Assembly (NCBI RefSeq): GCF_030272615.1
Contig: NC_081413.1
Coordinates: forward strand, 20,588,501 to 20,648,500
Direction: 5' to 3'
From: Cryptomeria japonica
Lineage: Eukaryota; Streptophyta; Pinopsida; Cupressales; Cupressaceae
DNA: 60,000 bases
Made by a program: the position numbers and the translations under genes
Shown here: in pieces, positions 11,184 through 23,699 of the stretch
How the letters are laid out: every line of letters starts with the position of its first letter
Position numbering within the stretch: position 1 is the first letter of the stretch
Notes under the pieces: model-generated
What the model was told of the DNA's origin: nothing
Seen by the model: only the letters and a program-made list of their open reading frames with translations
Databases searched by the model: none

Positions 11184-11712
11184 TTAAGCATAATAATAAG
11201 AAACCAAAATAAACTTTATACAATTATGTGTTAAGTATCGAGAAAGGAAATTGACACAACAACGAAAAGAGAGCCTAGCTTGCAGTGGGTGGACCGGGTT
11301 GGTGCAGTTCAATTCTTGCTCTTCCTCGGCCTCTGCCTGCTGGACGACCCTGGTCACAACCCGCACCCCTACGGCCTCTGCTCGAACCACCCTGCCACTC
11401 TGTTCAGCTTGGGGCTCTGCCTCTCTAGCTTTCATAGGCAGGATTTCATTCAGCTTTGCAATCTGGAAGAGGTCCTCCTCTTTTCCGTGTGCCTCTAGAT
11501 TTTCTCCTAAAAACCTCCATTTAAGATAGCTCAAACCAACTTCGGCAAAGACTCTGTGTCTGTCCAAATCTTTTCCTTTCAGATCCAGTAGGAAATCGCA
11601 GTATTTAATGAGCTCTCCATGAGCATTGAAAAAGATCTGGTCGCTTGACCGAGGTGCCCCAGAATCGTGGAAGGCCTTATTCAAGATTTCTTGGAATTCT
11701 TGAAAAATTTCC
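11184..11712 (-). CDS. Possible terminal exon of an unknown gene
   Basis: On the minus strand an open frame begins right after a good splice acceptor (TTTCTTCAG, at about 11,712) and runs to a stop at 11,184. It has no ATG of its own, so it would be a last exon. The encoded segment is rich in charged residues: an aromatic-leucine rich part (ELIKYCDFLLDLKGKDLDRH, SYLKWRFLGENLEAHG) is followed by an Ala-Arg-Glu-Val rich part (QQAEAEEEQEL) and a hydrophobic tail. I do not recognise the family. The GC content is higher than in the flanks, which favours a real exon or a captured gene fragment. No upstream exon was found before the membrane gene. Coding status is uncertain. Confidence 0.35.
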
Positions 11713-12384
11713 TGAAGAAATTTACATTTATTTCAAAATAGAATTTACACTTATTTCAAAATAGAATTTATTTTATTTGCTTTTATGTATTTGAAGCTTC
11801 TAATTTTAGCTTGTTTGCTCACACAAACAATTATCTGTCTCTGAATCTGCAACTTGTTCAAATCACTTCAGGTAAAAGCAAATTCAGCATACTAAAAAGA
11901 ATAAGGTAGTAAACGTATACAATTATCAATAAATATCCATTGAAAAATAGCAACAGCTACATAAAGTCTTCGGGTTTATAACATTATAGCATAGTTTTGT
12001 ATATCCCAATCCTATATTTAACAAAACATGGAATGCTAAAAATACGCAGCAGAAGAGTTCTCTATAGGCTGTAGCAAATGTGCAGCGAATGCATGTTTCT
12101 TTCGCATAAAAAAAAACTCCTTCCTCTGCTTTTATAACAAATTCTATCTTGGTTTTTTTCTCTAAACTCCCAAAACCAAATGCTGACCCATACATACGCT
12201 TACTGTCCATCTCAACCCAAAATAGTAAACAGCCCACCGCTGTTCTAAAAACAGAGCAGGTCTACAAGAAAACAGAGCAGTTGACAAACTGCTGATTATT
12301 GAACACAAAAGCCTAAAAAGACTGAAATCGCAAGCCAAATAAGAGGGCGTGGAAGGAATCTTCATTCAAGATGCTGAGCATCAT
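11713..12384. other. Downstream flank of the membrane-protein gene
   Basis: This is probably 3' untranslated and intergenic sequence of the minus-strand gene ending at 12,385. The minus-strand open frames here have odd composition and no recognisable domain, so I do not call them genes. A perfect-looking short direct repeat (TTTACATTTATTTCAAAATAG, 11,721-11,741, and a near copy at 11,746-11,766) lies at the left. Confidence 0.5.
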
Positions 12385-14733
12385 CTATGCTGACTGAAAT
12401 GTTGGATACTTTTTAATCGCAGGAACCAATGAGGTTTTAACGGATTGAGTCTCTTCATCCTGATCCCATTTTAATTTCCATCCCAACTTTTCAGTCACTC
12501 CCTTCACTTTCCCAGCAATGCCTGCAATTCTTAAAATACTTTCTTCATCATATAGAGATGCATGTTTCTTGCAGTCCTCTATTATAACACCCACTACTTT
12601 CACCGTGCAAGACCCTATCACATCTGCCAACATACCATGCAATTTCTGGAGGATCACCTCAATATCAGAAAACTGATTGTTTATGTATACTCCTAGCATG
12701 CATAGTTTATAACCTGCAATTATTTCAATCCACCTTTTTGACTGGTACTGGTTGGCTCCTTGCTTTACTCTCTCAAAAAGATCCTCCATGGCTTCTTTGG
12801 CTGCTGTAGGGGTCCTCTCAAAAGGCCTGTTGTCTAGGAGATAGTAATCAAACCATTTGTGTGTCTTTTGTAGGTTTTGAAAGAGATTGTTTGCTTCATT
12901 ACTGAGTTCAACTTCATCTCCGTTAGAAATTTCAATAAGGTCAATCATATTCCATGCTTGAGAGCAAGCTTCTATAGCTAAATGCACCATATCATCTGCA
13001 TCAGTTTGATCCCGAGTAAATGGGGATAGTTTAATGATGACAGCAATTATTGAGACCACCGTTATCTTCCAAGAACACTTCCGCACATTCAATTCCCTTT
13101 CCACATCCAACTCCCTTTCTACCTTCAATCTGATATGAGGAGCAATCTGGAGCCTCGCATAACTTTCACCGCAAAATTCTGGCGTAGAATTATCCTTTAA
13201 CAAGGATATCAAATCATTGCAGCTTTTCCCCTTCTCGTCCCCTTTCTTCATCTTTTCCTTTATTTCCTGTATTGATTTTCTATTGGCCATCCATATTCCA
13301 GCAGGATTTTCGTCTTGCATGACTACCAATGATTTTAAATATTTGTCAAACTCACACCCCTTTCCCAAAATAATTTCTCTATGGCTCTTAGTTCTAGACA
13401 GATTGCAGAATTCATCATAGGCTGAACTCATCAGAAACCTGGCCAGATATTTGTTGGAGAAGAACAAGTGTGCTAATAACCAACAAATTTTGCTGAACAA
13501 AATGGAGAACATTTGAAGGTAGTGAAGCACAAAAAGCAATTTATGGAATCTCATTAATCTGAATAGTTTCATCATCAATTTTTGGAGACCTCTATCACCA
13601 TATTGCCCATGGTTATTGAAGCTTTCTATAAAGTCAAGCAAATGGCTCTTCCAAAAGTTCTCTATCTGAAAAAATTGTGCTAGAATGGGAAGTTTCCATC
13701 CCATTTTTTGTGGGTAGGACACCACTGCTGTGATGCATCTCCAGCATATGATAATTGATCCCATTACAATCACCATGCAACGAAGCACGAACCAAATGTC
13801 AAGAAAAGTTTCAGTAAGACCATAAAGGGCACAGTGTGTGGTTTCAAAAATCAAAATTCCATTGCAAACGGTAATAACGAAAGCTATGGATGAGGATAAA
13901 ATCGACCTGGCTATTATATACTGAGGATCAGCTGTGCGAGCTACAAATAACGACTGAACTGCTCGTTCTTCAACTTTTTCCCATATAGACTGGGGACTGA
14001 AATTTTGAGCAAAAGTAATAGTGGATATTTAATGGGACCATGTCTTACGGATACTAACACTAGCCAGAGCAGCAGAGACCAGAAGGATAACCAGAAGTGC
14101 CAATGAGACTAACAGATTAATATTCCACACAATTACAAACCTAAAAAGTCTTTGAGAAGAAACATAGGAAGAAAACCTACTAATCTGAAATGTTTCATAA
14201 GAAATACGAAAGAGAGACAGAAAAGAGCTTATGAGCAGTGCCGCCATGTCAGTCCAGAAATTAGTGGAGAGAGGACGTGCTGCTCCAGGCAACAAACAAC
14301 CCATCAACACAAACATAGAAACTCTCCCACACAAAACTGAAACCCAATTACTGTAGAAAATCATCAAAGTGTAATATTCAGAGTACATTTCACTGTTCTC
14401 ATAATCGATATTTGTTTGCAAAAATTTCCCTATCTGACTCTTTACTTGGCTCTGTTCACTTTCAGAAATGACGTCATTAGGAAAATTGAAAGATCTGTCA
14501 AGGAGTGGTAGGAACTGAAGAACAAGTGCACCCACAACTAGAGAGCCTGCTGGAATCCAGTGTCTTCGTTTCTTGAATGCGCTCCATGCAGCCTCTCCAA
14601 TGAAAATAATTGGAAGGCACCCAAACAAGAACTTACCAAATTTGAAAATAACAAAGACAAAACAATTAATCGTCAAAACACCATAACAAATATCCTCATT
14701 ACCACCGAGGAAATCAATAGCTGATATAGCCAT
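12385..14733 (-). pseudogene. Multi-pass membrane protein, one in-frame stop
   Basis: One minus-strand frame of 783 codons runs from the ATG at 14,731-14,733 (an in-frame TAA lies six codons upstream) to the stop at 12,385. It is interrupted only by a TAA at 14,029-14,031 (codon 235). Before the stop there are about five hydrophobic helices: near residues 14-45, 62-80, 122-152, 163-180 and 198-227. After it come two or three more (about 262-285, 300-325, 385-410). The C-terminal 350 residues are mainly soluble and helical, with one short hydrophobic patch (ITVVSIIAVIIKL). Motifs of known channels or transporters were not seen. The layout resembles plant membrane proteins with an N-terminal multi-helix region and a cytosolic tail (such as DUF4220/DUF594), but I could not match that family. 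The stop may be a recent inactivation, a sequencing error or an allele. It is intronless. Confidence 0.75.
14029..14031 (-). other. Premature TAA in the membrane-protein frame
   Basis: This is the only stop in the 783-codon frame. It lies between residue 234 (ending TWSH) and a downstream frame that stays open for 547 codons. No good intron borders flank it, so splicing it out is unlikely. Confidence 0.8.
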
Positions 14734-15440
14734 ATTAAAGGCAAAGTATTACAAGATGCAACTTAATAAACTCAGTATATATGCTTTTGAGAGAATGTGC
14801 AGGCTTGAAAAAACAAGATGAACACTGATCTAGTTTTTTGCTAGTGGAGGAAGAGGGAACAGTAGCTGCGTTTTTTCACTGCAATTTCCTTGATGGTACA
14901 CGTTTACCATACTATTTAGTCCTATCGACGAACATTAGTCATCTCTAACTGAGATTTGATAGTTTGATGGTTGGAAATTGCGTGGAAATGGATGGAAGTA
15001 GCAATTATACGCACTTTTTTAATTCCATTTTCAGCTGGGCATGTTCTCTGTGGTCATTCTTAACAAAATAAATGCATTAAATAATTAAAAAAGTTAAATC
15101 TCATACTATTTAGTCCTATCGACGAACATTAGTCATCTCTAACTGAGATTTGATAGTTTGTCGGCACGTACCAATAAACTTTTCTTTTCCGAACATTGTC
15201 ACACAGTTTTCTTTTATGCTTTGGAAACTATACACCCTTTCATCATCTTCCATAAGAGGAATAAAATAGTGTACTGCACAACAACTTCATCTTATAAAAT
15301 ATTAGTATAAAATACAAATTAGTTTTCCCTGAACGAGTGAACCGATTATTAAGAAAAGTAATACATAATTATTTGACGTTATTCATAATTGCATCGTCTA
15401 AATGTGCGATTTCAATCAATGGCTTTTTTACACAAATGGA
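14734..15440 (-). promoter_or_regulatory. Upstream region of the membrane-protein gene
   Basis: This is DNA 5' of the minus-strand start codon. It is homologous to the promoter-like repeats at 240-960, 10,018-10,735 and 47,480-48,240, with blocks at 14,757-14,865 and 15,225-15,430. It probably holds the promoter and 5' untranslated region. No single TATA box can be chosen with confidence. Confidence 0.5.
14908..15018 (+). repeat. Chimeric duplicate of two nearby segments
   Basis: Positions 14,908-14,966 are identical to 15,102-15,160 (offset 194), and 14,967-15,018 are identical to 15,459-15,510 (offset 492). The two source pieces are 298 bp apart, but here they are joined directly. This looks like a copy of 15,102-15,511 with an internal deletion. 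The perfect identity makes it recent, or a sequence-assembly artefact. Confidence 0.85.
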
Positions 15441-15513
15441 AAGGAATGAGTTGTTACAATGGTTGGAAATTGCGTGGAAATGGATGGAAGTAGCAATTAT
15501 ACGCACTTTTTAA

Positions 15514-15880
15514 AATAGAACCTTTTAAATATGTTTAGAAGTGTAGTATTTTTAAGGAATAATATACATTTGAAATGTATATTATTTTATATACATTAAT
15601 TAGCAATAACATCTTGTTGTGCAATGGCTATGTCAAAGAGGTCTAGAAGGTTAATTAGAGAAAAATGGTCTATTTCTTGCATAGATTTTTAAATACACGA
15701 AATCAATTTCTAGGTCATTTAGCAAATTATTTTTGTGTAACAAGGTCCCAATGGAAAAATGAAAGCTTCAAATCAACTATGCATCCTCTTGTAGCGATCA
15801 AAATACTATTGAAACAAAACCTCTAAATGAGGAAGATAATCACATTCCATTACCGATAGGCTCATGTTATGTTATGGTTG
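15514..15880. other. AT-rich non-coding stretch
   Basis: Nothing gene-like was found. Confidence 0.5.
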
Positions 15881-15883
15881 CAA

Positions 15884-15884
15884 T

Positions 15885-15945
<61 letters not shown>
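15884..15945. repeat. (GT)n(GA)n microsatellite
   Basis: About 13 GT units run directly into about 18 GA units. Confidence 0.97.
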
Positions 15946-15946
<1 letters not shown>

Positions 15947-17540
15947 CAAAGAGATACTAGTAGATGAGAGAATAGTTAAAATTACATCTATAACATCTAA
16001 AAAAATCCCTTTCCATGATGTTATGGTAGATGTCGTACCATATTTTAGAGCTCCTCTTTTAGCACAATTAAGGAGAAGATGACTAAAGTTTTATGAGACC
16101 AAATTTATACATGTTGATTGCATTTACTTGAAAATTTCGAAGACTTTTCAACAAAACCATTTTGTGGATATTCTAGGACCATAGAAAGCCATGGCAACAT
16201 ATCTTAATGGAATTCTACCAAAAAATTTGCTTCCACATAATTTGATCACTTTAACTAATATAAAGATTATTTTATTAATTACAAAATATTATTTAATATG
16301 TCTTAAGCCATAATTGTCATCTTTATGATTCCTTCTCTTCTAGTCTTGTTCAGGTGCAATTGGCATACCTTTCATTACATTTATGATGTGGCTCAAGCCT
16401 ACAATTTAATAGAAACTCCATTGGAAAATTTATAAATTCTTTTCTTAAAATTGCGAATGATGGTTGTATACATTTGCACAAATATACATTGAAATAGATT
16501 TTCCAAAAGATTAGTCAAAATATGCTGATAAAAAAATGACGAGCACTTATAGCCTAAAACTCTAGGTTATGTTAATGTTTCATTTAAGTGCCATTGTTTT
16601 CAATAAGAATATTTTTCTTCTTGTTGTCCAAGAATTCACAAATTTATTTCTATGAAACCCTCCAAAAAGCTTTACACTAATTCTACTTGGTGGAAAGGGG
16701 ACCATCCCCTCAACATGTAGATGTTTGATTGTGTGAGGTACAAATTTAAGTTACTTCAACTCTATCCAAGGATGTGTCTCCTCATCTCAAGGATGATATT
16801 CCTTTGTTGTGTCCTTGTGTACCTAGGGAATCTATGTTATTAGAGTTGGAGGATTCTATTGGATGAGAGGGTTTTAGAATACTCTCCCACAAAAAATATA
16901 AAAAAAGTTCTAGCCGAGAGCTCGCAATACATTTAACAATCCCATGGTATTAGATTGTGTAACTTGACAAGTGACTAATGAAGGTTAGACATGTGATCTA
17001 TGAAATTGTTTTAGGTTAGTTGTAATATATGTAGAAATGACCCACACACCTTTAGGTTTAAATTGGTGGCTAACCTAATCTTTTCCATCTACTCGTATTG
17101 TCAAGGTTTGATTTGTCCTATGTTTTCATAAGACGTGTTATAATTAAGTGGATTCGCCAAATATGTGTATATGATTTAAAATTTATGTTGAATTCACGAA
17201 ATATGGATTGGTATAAGATTGTATGAAAGATCAAATTTATTTTTAAATACACAATTTGTTGCTTTTGAACTCTCAAATTGAATCAATAGCCATTTTATAG
17301 ACCATGAACAACCATTGTTGCATTGCCAACTACTAGTGCTAATCACTGAGAATCTAAATGTAAGCAATCATTTCTTTGAAGTGTTATGATATTATTCATC
17401 TCTATCTGTTTACAATTTTTAGTTCATCCTTACAGTTTATTATTGCTTCTTAAAGAAGTAGGTAGTTTTTTGCAGTATTTATTTCATTGGAGATGTCAAA
17501 CATGAAGGGTAAGAGTTCTGAATGTTGTAAAGGCCAAGAA
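15946..17540. other. Non-coding stretch, no gene seen
   Basis: AT-rich. No recognisable protein fragment was found in any frame I followed. It may be very old transposon remains. Confidence 0.45.
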
Positions 17541-18165
17541 GTCTGATATATAGGTGGTATCTTCAATAGTGTCTGATTGGACTTATATCATGGCAGTGAT
17601 TTGTTCTTACAATTAAGAAAAATATATAGTAAAATAATAAAAAGTAACCTACTATTCTCCTCCACCATATACAGATGTGGCTACTTATATCATTTCAAAG
17701 ATTGCGAATGTTGTTGATCGGACTGTAAATATCGTACTGTTCCCACTTTCTCCCACTATCAAAGAAATTGTAGTAAGAAAAAGATTTTTTTCCACAGTTC
17801 GTCTCACCACAAAAGAATATACATTGTCCATCTTTTTCTACATGCTTTACTGAATCTGCCAGATTCTCTCAAAAGCATGGTCAGTGAGTTTGTCGTTTTA
17901 CATTTTGCAATACTTAAAAAAGTTTATTCTTATGGATAGGCAGCTTTAATAGCAAACAAGTATTCCTACAGATTCAGATATCATTAAATATTATTTTAGA
18001 GATGACTGAAGTTATTGATCTGATTTTAAGAGTGAAATGTAGAAGGTATCTTCAATAATTTCCATGAAAAAAATTCAACTTACATCATTAAGAATGATCT
18101 ATTCGTACTATTAAAAATATAAAATAATGAAAAATATCCTAGTATTCTCCTCCACTATACAGAAA
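17541..18165. repeat. Diverged direct repeat flanking an inverted promoter-like repeat
   Basis: The stretch 17,541-17,690 (GGTATCTTCAATA ... CTATTCTCCTCCACCATATACAG) recurs in diverged form at 18,030-18,165. Between and partly within them (about 17,700-18,020) lies the reverse complement of the promoter-like repeat: the core reads CTCTCAAAAGCATGGTCAGTGAGTTTGT on the plus strand. It is the only inverted copy in the window. Confidence 0.65.
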
Positions 18166-21140
18166 CAGGACCAGGTCCAATTTTTCATATTTTCTTTCTT
18201 AATCTTACAGACTTTCTCAAAAAAAATAAAAAATAGTGAGCCCCATCATGCATGCTCATTTGCATATCCTCCATCACGGAAGTTTGGGGGTATCTACTTA
18301 CTCCAGTTTAATACCGTTTTACTTGGTCTTTTTGTTTTTAATTCCGTAAAATCCGGTTTTCTGGCTGTTTCCTATTTTTGAATTATGATTTTTTGGGGTT
18401 TTTTTATTTTTATCATATTGCAGGGCTTGAAGAAGCAACTCGAATGCACAGTGCATGAACTAGCATATCTTGATGGAAAACAACAAGATTAATTGAATCT
18501 TATGCTGAGAAGAGAACAATTGTAGAGATTTTCACACAGTTATAAATTGTGATTATTTTTTATTTTTAAATTTTTTTTAACTGTATGATTGCAGGGTTTG
18601 AGGAAACAATCTGCAATTCCATTTTTTAACACGTCGTGCATGAAATATAATTCAACTTTAGTTCATATGTTTGCATATTTTTTTAAGATGCATGCAGTTG
18701 ATTTGTAAAAATCCATAAACCCATCACATTTATAAAAAACAGAATCTCAAAAATATTCATAACTAGACGTCTTTTATAAATTGTCTACATAGTACAAAGG
18801 CAACGATTCATCTGCAATATTCCAGAAGATTTACAAATTTCTATTCATTTTGTTAAGGTTGGAGACAAGCTAATGTTAAAAGTTGTGCATTTGTCTGAGC
18901 ATTAAATTTTTTATGAGTATTTTATCAAACAAATCTTTAAAAGAATTGTTTCTTCTATGCTAAATTATTATTAATTTCTGTGTAACTTTGCTTATATATT
19001 CATAACTGCAAGATCTAAGATTTCTTATTTCTTATTTCTAATTGTAAATAAAAGAATTTGTTTTACGTCTTTTCATATTTTTTTGTTTTGGTCTTGTCAT
19101 TGTTGTTTTATCCGATCTAAAACCTACAAAAAAAAATCACAAATGACATGGCTACCAATGTACAGAAAATAAGCTTTTTATGAATATATCAAAACCAATG
19201 TAATCAATGTTTGGATTTCACCTCTTTGTAGGTATTTTGGATAAAAAATGTCTTCATCGAATCGTCCATACCAACACTGCTATAACTTGAACCTTTGGGT
19301 TTTCCTACAAGCCTATCATGTGTTAAATTTTTGATTGTATACCCACTGGATGTGAATCTCTGGGTAGAAGACTAGATCTCTTCTCTTGTGTTGATGTATT
19401 TTTTGAAGTTGTTGCATCTGCATGAAGACCTTTCTAATGTTTTCCAACTTTTGTTTGTCTAAAGAAGTACTTAAACTTCCCAACCTCTTGTTGCAAAACC
19501 AAAGCGATCTTTACACACAGCCTCTCAATATTGCTGACAATTTCAAGGATGATTCAAATCAATATAGAGAGGGTAAAATAGAATAATTAAACATTCCATC
19601 ATAATCAATTGAAAGGAACCAATTGAAACAAAATAGGATTAAAGGAAAGGTCTAGAAGAATTAATTCATTGTTGCCAAGATCGAGGACACACAGACTCGT
19701 CAAATAAAACAATTGGGAAGGAAAAATCTCTGAGAGTCGATTGTAATTTAGATAAAGGGCTCACAGATTTCTTGATGAATCTAGTTATAGAGGAGTAAAC
19801 CCTGTCAAATTATAGATTATTGTTTCTTAGACCTTTGGTTTGTAGTTTGCTCAAAGAAAACAATTGGGAATGAATAAGCCGTGTTTAGTAAATCTTCAAA
19901 CTAAACACTAAAATTAGGATGTGACTGAAGTATTAGTGTTTAAAAAAAAATCCATGTAAAATATTGTAGCAGAAACCAAAGTTTTAGAGGGCAAATATTT
20001 TATGAATTAGAGGAAAACTCTAAAAAACTAGATAAATAATGAAAAGGGCCTCTAGTGAACAAAGGACAATGTAAATACTTAAACAAAATTAAAAAAAATC
20101 ACTTCTCTAATAGTCAATAGAGTTTGAAATTTCAGATGTCCTATTTTTCTCACACAACCAAGTTGAAATTTCATATGCTACTCCACGGGACAATTGTCTA
20201 ATTAGGAGAATCTAATAAAATGTGTATAATACACAGTTTTTCAGTTTTTCTTAATAATATCTACAATCATTTCAACCCCATAATAAAATAAAATAAAAAT
20301 CTACATAATCTCTTATTTCTTTTCCTCTAATATATAGTATTACAACCTATTCCTATTCTAAGATCTTAAAATTTTTAGATGCTATTTTTTTAATTTCACT
20401 ATTTGTAATTCTCAGCTTTTGTTAGAATAAGTAAAGAATTGTTTGTATTTGTATTTATTCATTATTTATAAGATATTTTAAGTCTTTAAAGAATAAAAGA
20501 ATTAGATCTTCTTTTTCTCATTATTTTTTTATTCATCACTTTTCTTTTTTTCATTTTTTATTTGGTGAATCCAACCTTCACATTAACCTATTTCTAAAAA
20601 AAATATTAATAAACTATTTATTTTATTTTCATAAGTTCTCTCTAAATTGCAATAAAAACTTACGTAAAAGGTTGCCTTCGAAATATCAATTTCATGCATC
20701 TATGTGAATTTGCAAACCTTAGTAGAAAAAATAAAGCATATTTTCTAGAGATGTTTCTAAAGTAGGATAATAATCGATTCCAACATTAGAAGCTATATTT
20801 ACAACATAATTAATAACCACCATAAGATGTTTCTAAATAAATTATTATTGAGAATACTTTAATTATAAATAGAGACCTATTTAGATCTTTGAATTATATA
20901 TTTAAATATACTATATTATAAACATTGAGTCCAATGTATCTATTATGTATGTTTTTGAGCATTTGAATTAATATATGAAATACAAGCACCATTAGATTGT
21001 ATTAAAAAATATTGAATTTTTTATATATCCTTATGGTCAATAGTTGCATTTAGTTCATGGAGTGAATAGTGAATTAAACATAGTTGTTTATACATTTTTT
21101 TACAAGATATGGAACTACTAATGACCTTAATTTTTTTTAG
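18166..21140. other. Long AT-rich stretch without genes
   Basis: About 3 kb of AT-rich DNA with poly-A and poly-T runs. Short fragments such as GCAGGGCTTGAAGAAGCAACT and GCAGGGTTTGAGGAAACAATCT (18,421 and 18,593) look like a decayed direct repeat with splice-acceptor-like ends. No coherent exon set was found. Confidence 0.45.
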
Positions 21141-23693
21141 AATGGTCAAGAAAAATAAATGAGAATCACTCCTCGAACTACATGTGCAAGACATTCCCAA
21201 CCAAGGAAATCACTTCTCAAGTGAAGACCTTGAATGGACACCTATTGGAGACAATAATACTGAGATAGACTTATGTGTTGTGATCCCTCTTCAAAGACTC
21301 CCTCATTTTATCAAAGGAGAAAGTTTGTTGGATGGTCCAGAAACACAATTTATACGCAAAATGCATAGAGAGGACAAATCAACAAACCCTACTAACCACA
21401 GTACCAAGATATACTCAAGGTTTGTCTAAATTTGATATACCTATTAACTATGTTATTTTTTATATTTTATTTTTGTTATACCACTTAATATGTTTTTTCT
21501 TTTTGTGTGTGTGTGTATAAATAGATATTGGTGTGCTTTTGGCACCGAAGACAACAGAGGTAAACCCACAAATGAGCAAAGGATACAAAATTTTACCCAA
21601 AAAAGGGGTTGTTGAACCCACTTTCATGTTAAGGTCATGTATGGTAGACCACAAGTTGCAATAATTAGATATAATGAGTGGAGCCATTGTAATGCTAATT
21701 GTGAATTTTATCATGGGAGGAATGACCCTTCTAGTGACCCAAGAAGCAATTTTGCACCAAGGTTGTCAAATGAATGCAAATCATATATTGAATCTTTATT
21801 ACTAATGGGGGTGGGGATTGACACAATATGTGAACAACAATACTTGGATCAAAGTTTGATCAAGTTGATGAATAAGAAAGATACATTTTTATTGAGAAAA
21901 GATGTGTTGAATGCTTGGAAAAGAGTACACTCTATTCAATCCCAAAAGAATGAAGATGATGCAAAAAGTGTCAGCTTGTGGCATGCATAAAAGAAAAATA
22001 ATTTTTTCTACTACAAAAGACCACAAAACATAGAAAATGTTCCTTTTATCATAGGTATTCAAACACCATGGATGCAAGAAATGATGGTGAAACATTCTCA
22101 CAACTCAATTATTTCAATGGATTCAACATTCTCAACAAATAAATATGGTGTAAGTAATGTTAACTATATTTATATATTTTAATTTAATCATTTATTTGAT
22201 TTAATTTAATATCTTAATTTATCAATGGTGTACTTATGTATAGTATCAGTTATATAGCTTGTCAATTTTTGATGAACACGAGGCTAGTGTACCTATTGCA
22301 TGGGCCATATCCTCAAGAAATAAATTTGAGGATCTAAATGAGTGGCTAACAAAAGTTTACAAATGAGGCAAAAAGTGTAAAGAAGATTGGCATGCCAATG
22401 CATTCATGACAGATGATGCCAATGCTGAGATTGAAGCCATCAGGTTTTGGTTACCCTTACTTTCTATATATAAAGTAAATTCAACTTGTGATAATTGATT
22501 GATGTTTAGTTTATAATATTATATTTTTTATAATTGATAACTCGATAATTTCAATTTAACATTTTATTTTGTTACAATGTAATTTATCAATTTCTATAAT
22601 TCAACTTATAGATTATCTTTTGGTTGTCGAGTACTTCTATGTATCTGGCATGTGCGTAGAGCATGGCTAAAAAATGTGTACAGGTAAGTTAATATTTTTT
22701 AAAATTATGTAAAAAATTACACATTTTAACCATAAAAATTCATATTATTTTTTATAATCTAGGTATGTCAATAGTAAGGATGTTGGAGAAAAAACATTTG
22801 ATAGATTGGGTGATATAATACATGCAATGAGTGATAATGAAGATAACATTTCTCAATTGATTAAAGAATTCATTGAGGAATTCAAAGAAGAGAAGAAATT
22901 CATTGATTACTTTCAAAAACTTGGTGCCATGATGAGGGTCGTATTGGTAAGTTTGTAAAATTGTTTATTTTTCTATCTATATAATTGTATTATTTTTGTC
23001 ATTTTTTGTATTTACTAAGACATCATTAAATTTTTTTGTATAGCAATGTGGGCAAAAAGCTTTCAAAATTTCTCTCATGTAAATCAGGAAACCAATGCTT
23101 CCATAGAGTCTTACCACTGCCACATCAAGAGTCATTATCTAAATGATCATGCTAAGAAATGCACAAGGAGAATGGATTGGCTTATCCATACACTTCTTCA
23201 TAGGGTACAACCATTTTATAAAAACAAAAGATATTTGCAGCTATCTGGATTTTTAACTAACTTCAAAAAAGAAAGATATTATATGACTACAATAGAGAGG
23301 TCAAAAACAATACTGGATACTGATTTTCATCCATATGATCTCCTCCCTAACACATACAAGATAAAAAGTCAATCCGTTCCAATGAAATGATATCTTGTAA
23401 GAAAATTTGGACCAAATTTGCATGTATGTGATTGTCAGTGGGCACAATGGGAGAATACATGCAAACATGTGTTGAAGATTTTAGATCTCCTAAAGAAAAA
23501 TAAAATGAATGAGGATGAACAAGTTGTTGGTAAGTCTCATTTAACATTGAAGTATTTTATGTATATTTTTTTAATAATTACTATAGTTTTTCTTAAAATT
23601 AACTAAAATATTCTTAATGAATTCAAGATGTTGCTCCATTTGTTAATGATGATGATAATGTCACGGGGAATTGTAGTTGTGAGAATAAGAACA
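21141..23693 (+). pseudogene. MULE-transposase / SWIM zinc-finger protein, multi-exon pseudogene
   Basis: Seven exons can be followed with GT-AG introns: about 21,141-21,419, 21,526-22,149, 22,244-22,442, 22,612-22,683, 22,763-22,946, 23,044-23,529 and 23,628-23,693. The MULE domain has MDSTFSTNKYG (first Asp, near 22,118), MTDDANAEIEAI (second Asp, near 22,410), C-x-WHVRRAW (near 22,650) and NQETNASIESYH (Glu region, near 23,085). A SWIM zinc finger, C-D-C then TCKHVLK, lies at 23,420-23,475. Related plant proteins are MuDR/FAR1-type transposases or genes domesticated from them. Stops at about 21,160, 21,613, 21,988, 22,365 and 23,389 show it is dead, and all fit single transitions. The 3' end is cut by LINE DNA. 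No terminal inverted repeats were seen, so whether it was a transposon or a host gene is open. Confidence 0.78.
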
Positions 23694-23699
23694 CTGGTA

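Noticed and set aside
11251-11529. Plus-strand open frames opposite the possible exon
   Set aside because: They are Ser/Ala/Leu-rich shadows of the minus-strand frame, with no start context or family likeness.
13990-14060. Intron at the premature stop of the membrane-protein gene
   Set aside because: The frame is the same on both sides, and no matching donor and acceptor pair was seen that would remove only the stop.
15864-16082. Frame with Cys-Val and Arg-Glu repeats
   Set aside because: It is produced by the (GT)n(GA)n microsatellite.
16940-16952. Primer-binding-site-like TGGTATTAGATT
   Set aside because: It only partly matches the tRNA-Met site, and no LTR or gag lies around it.
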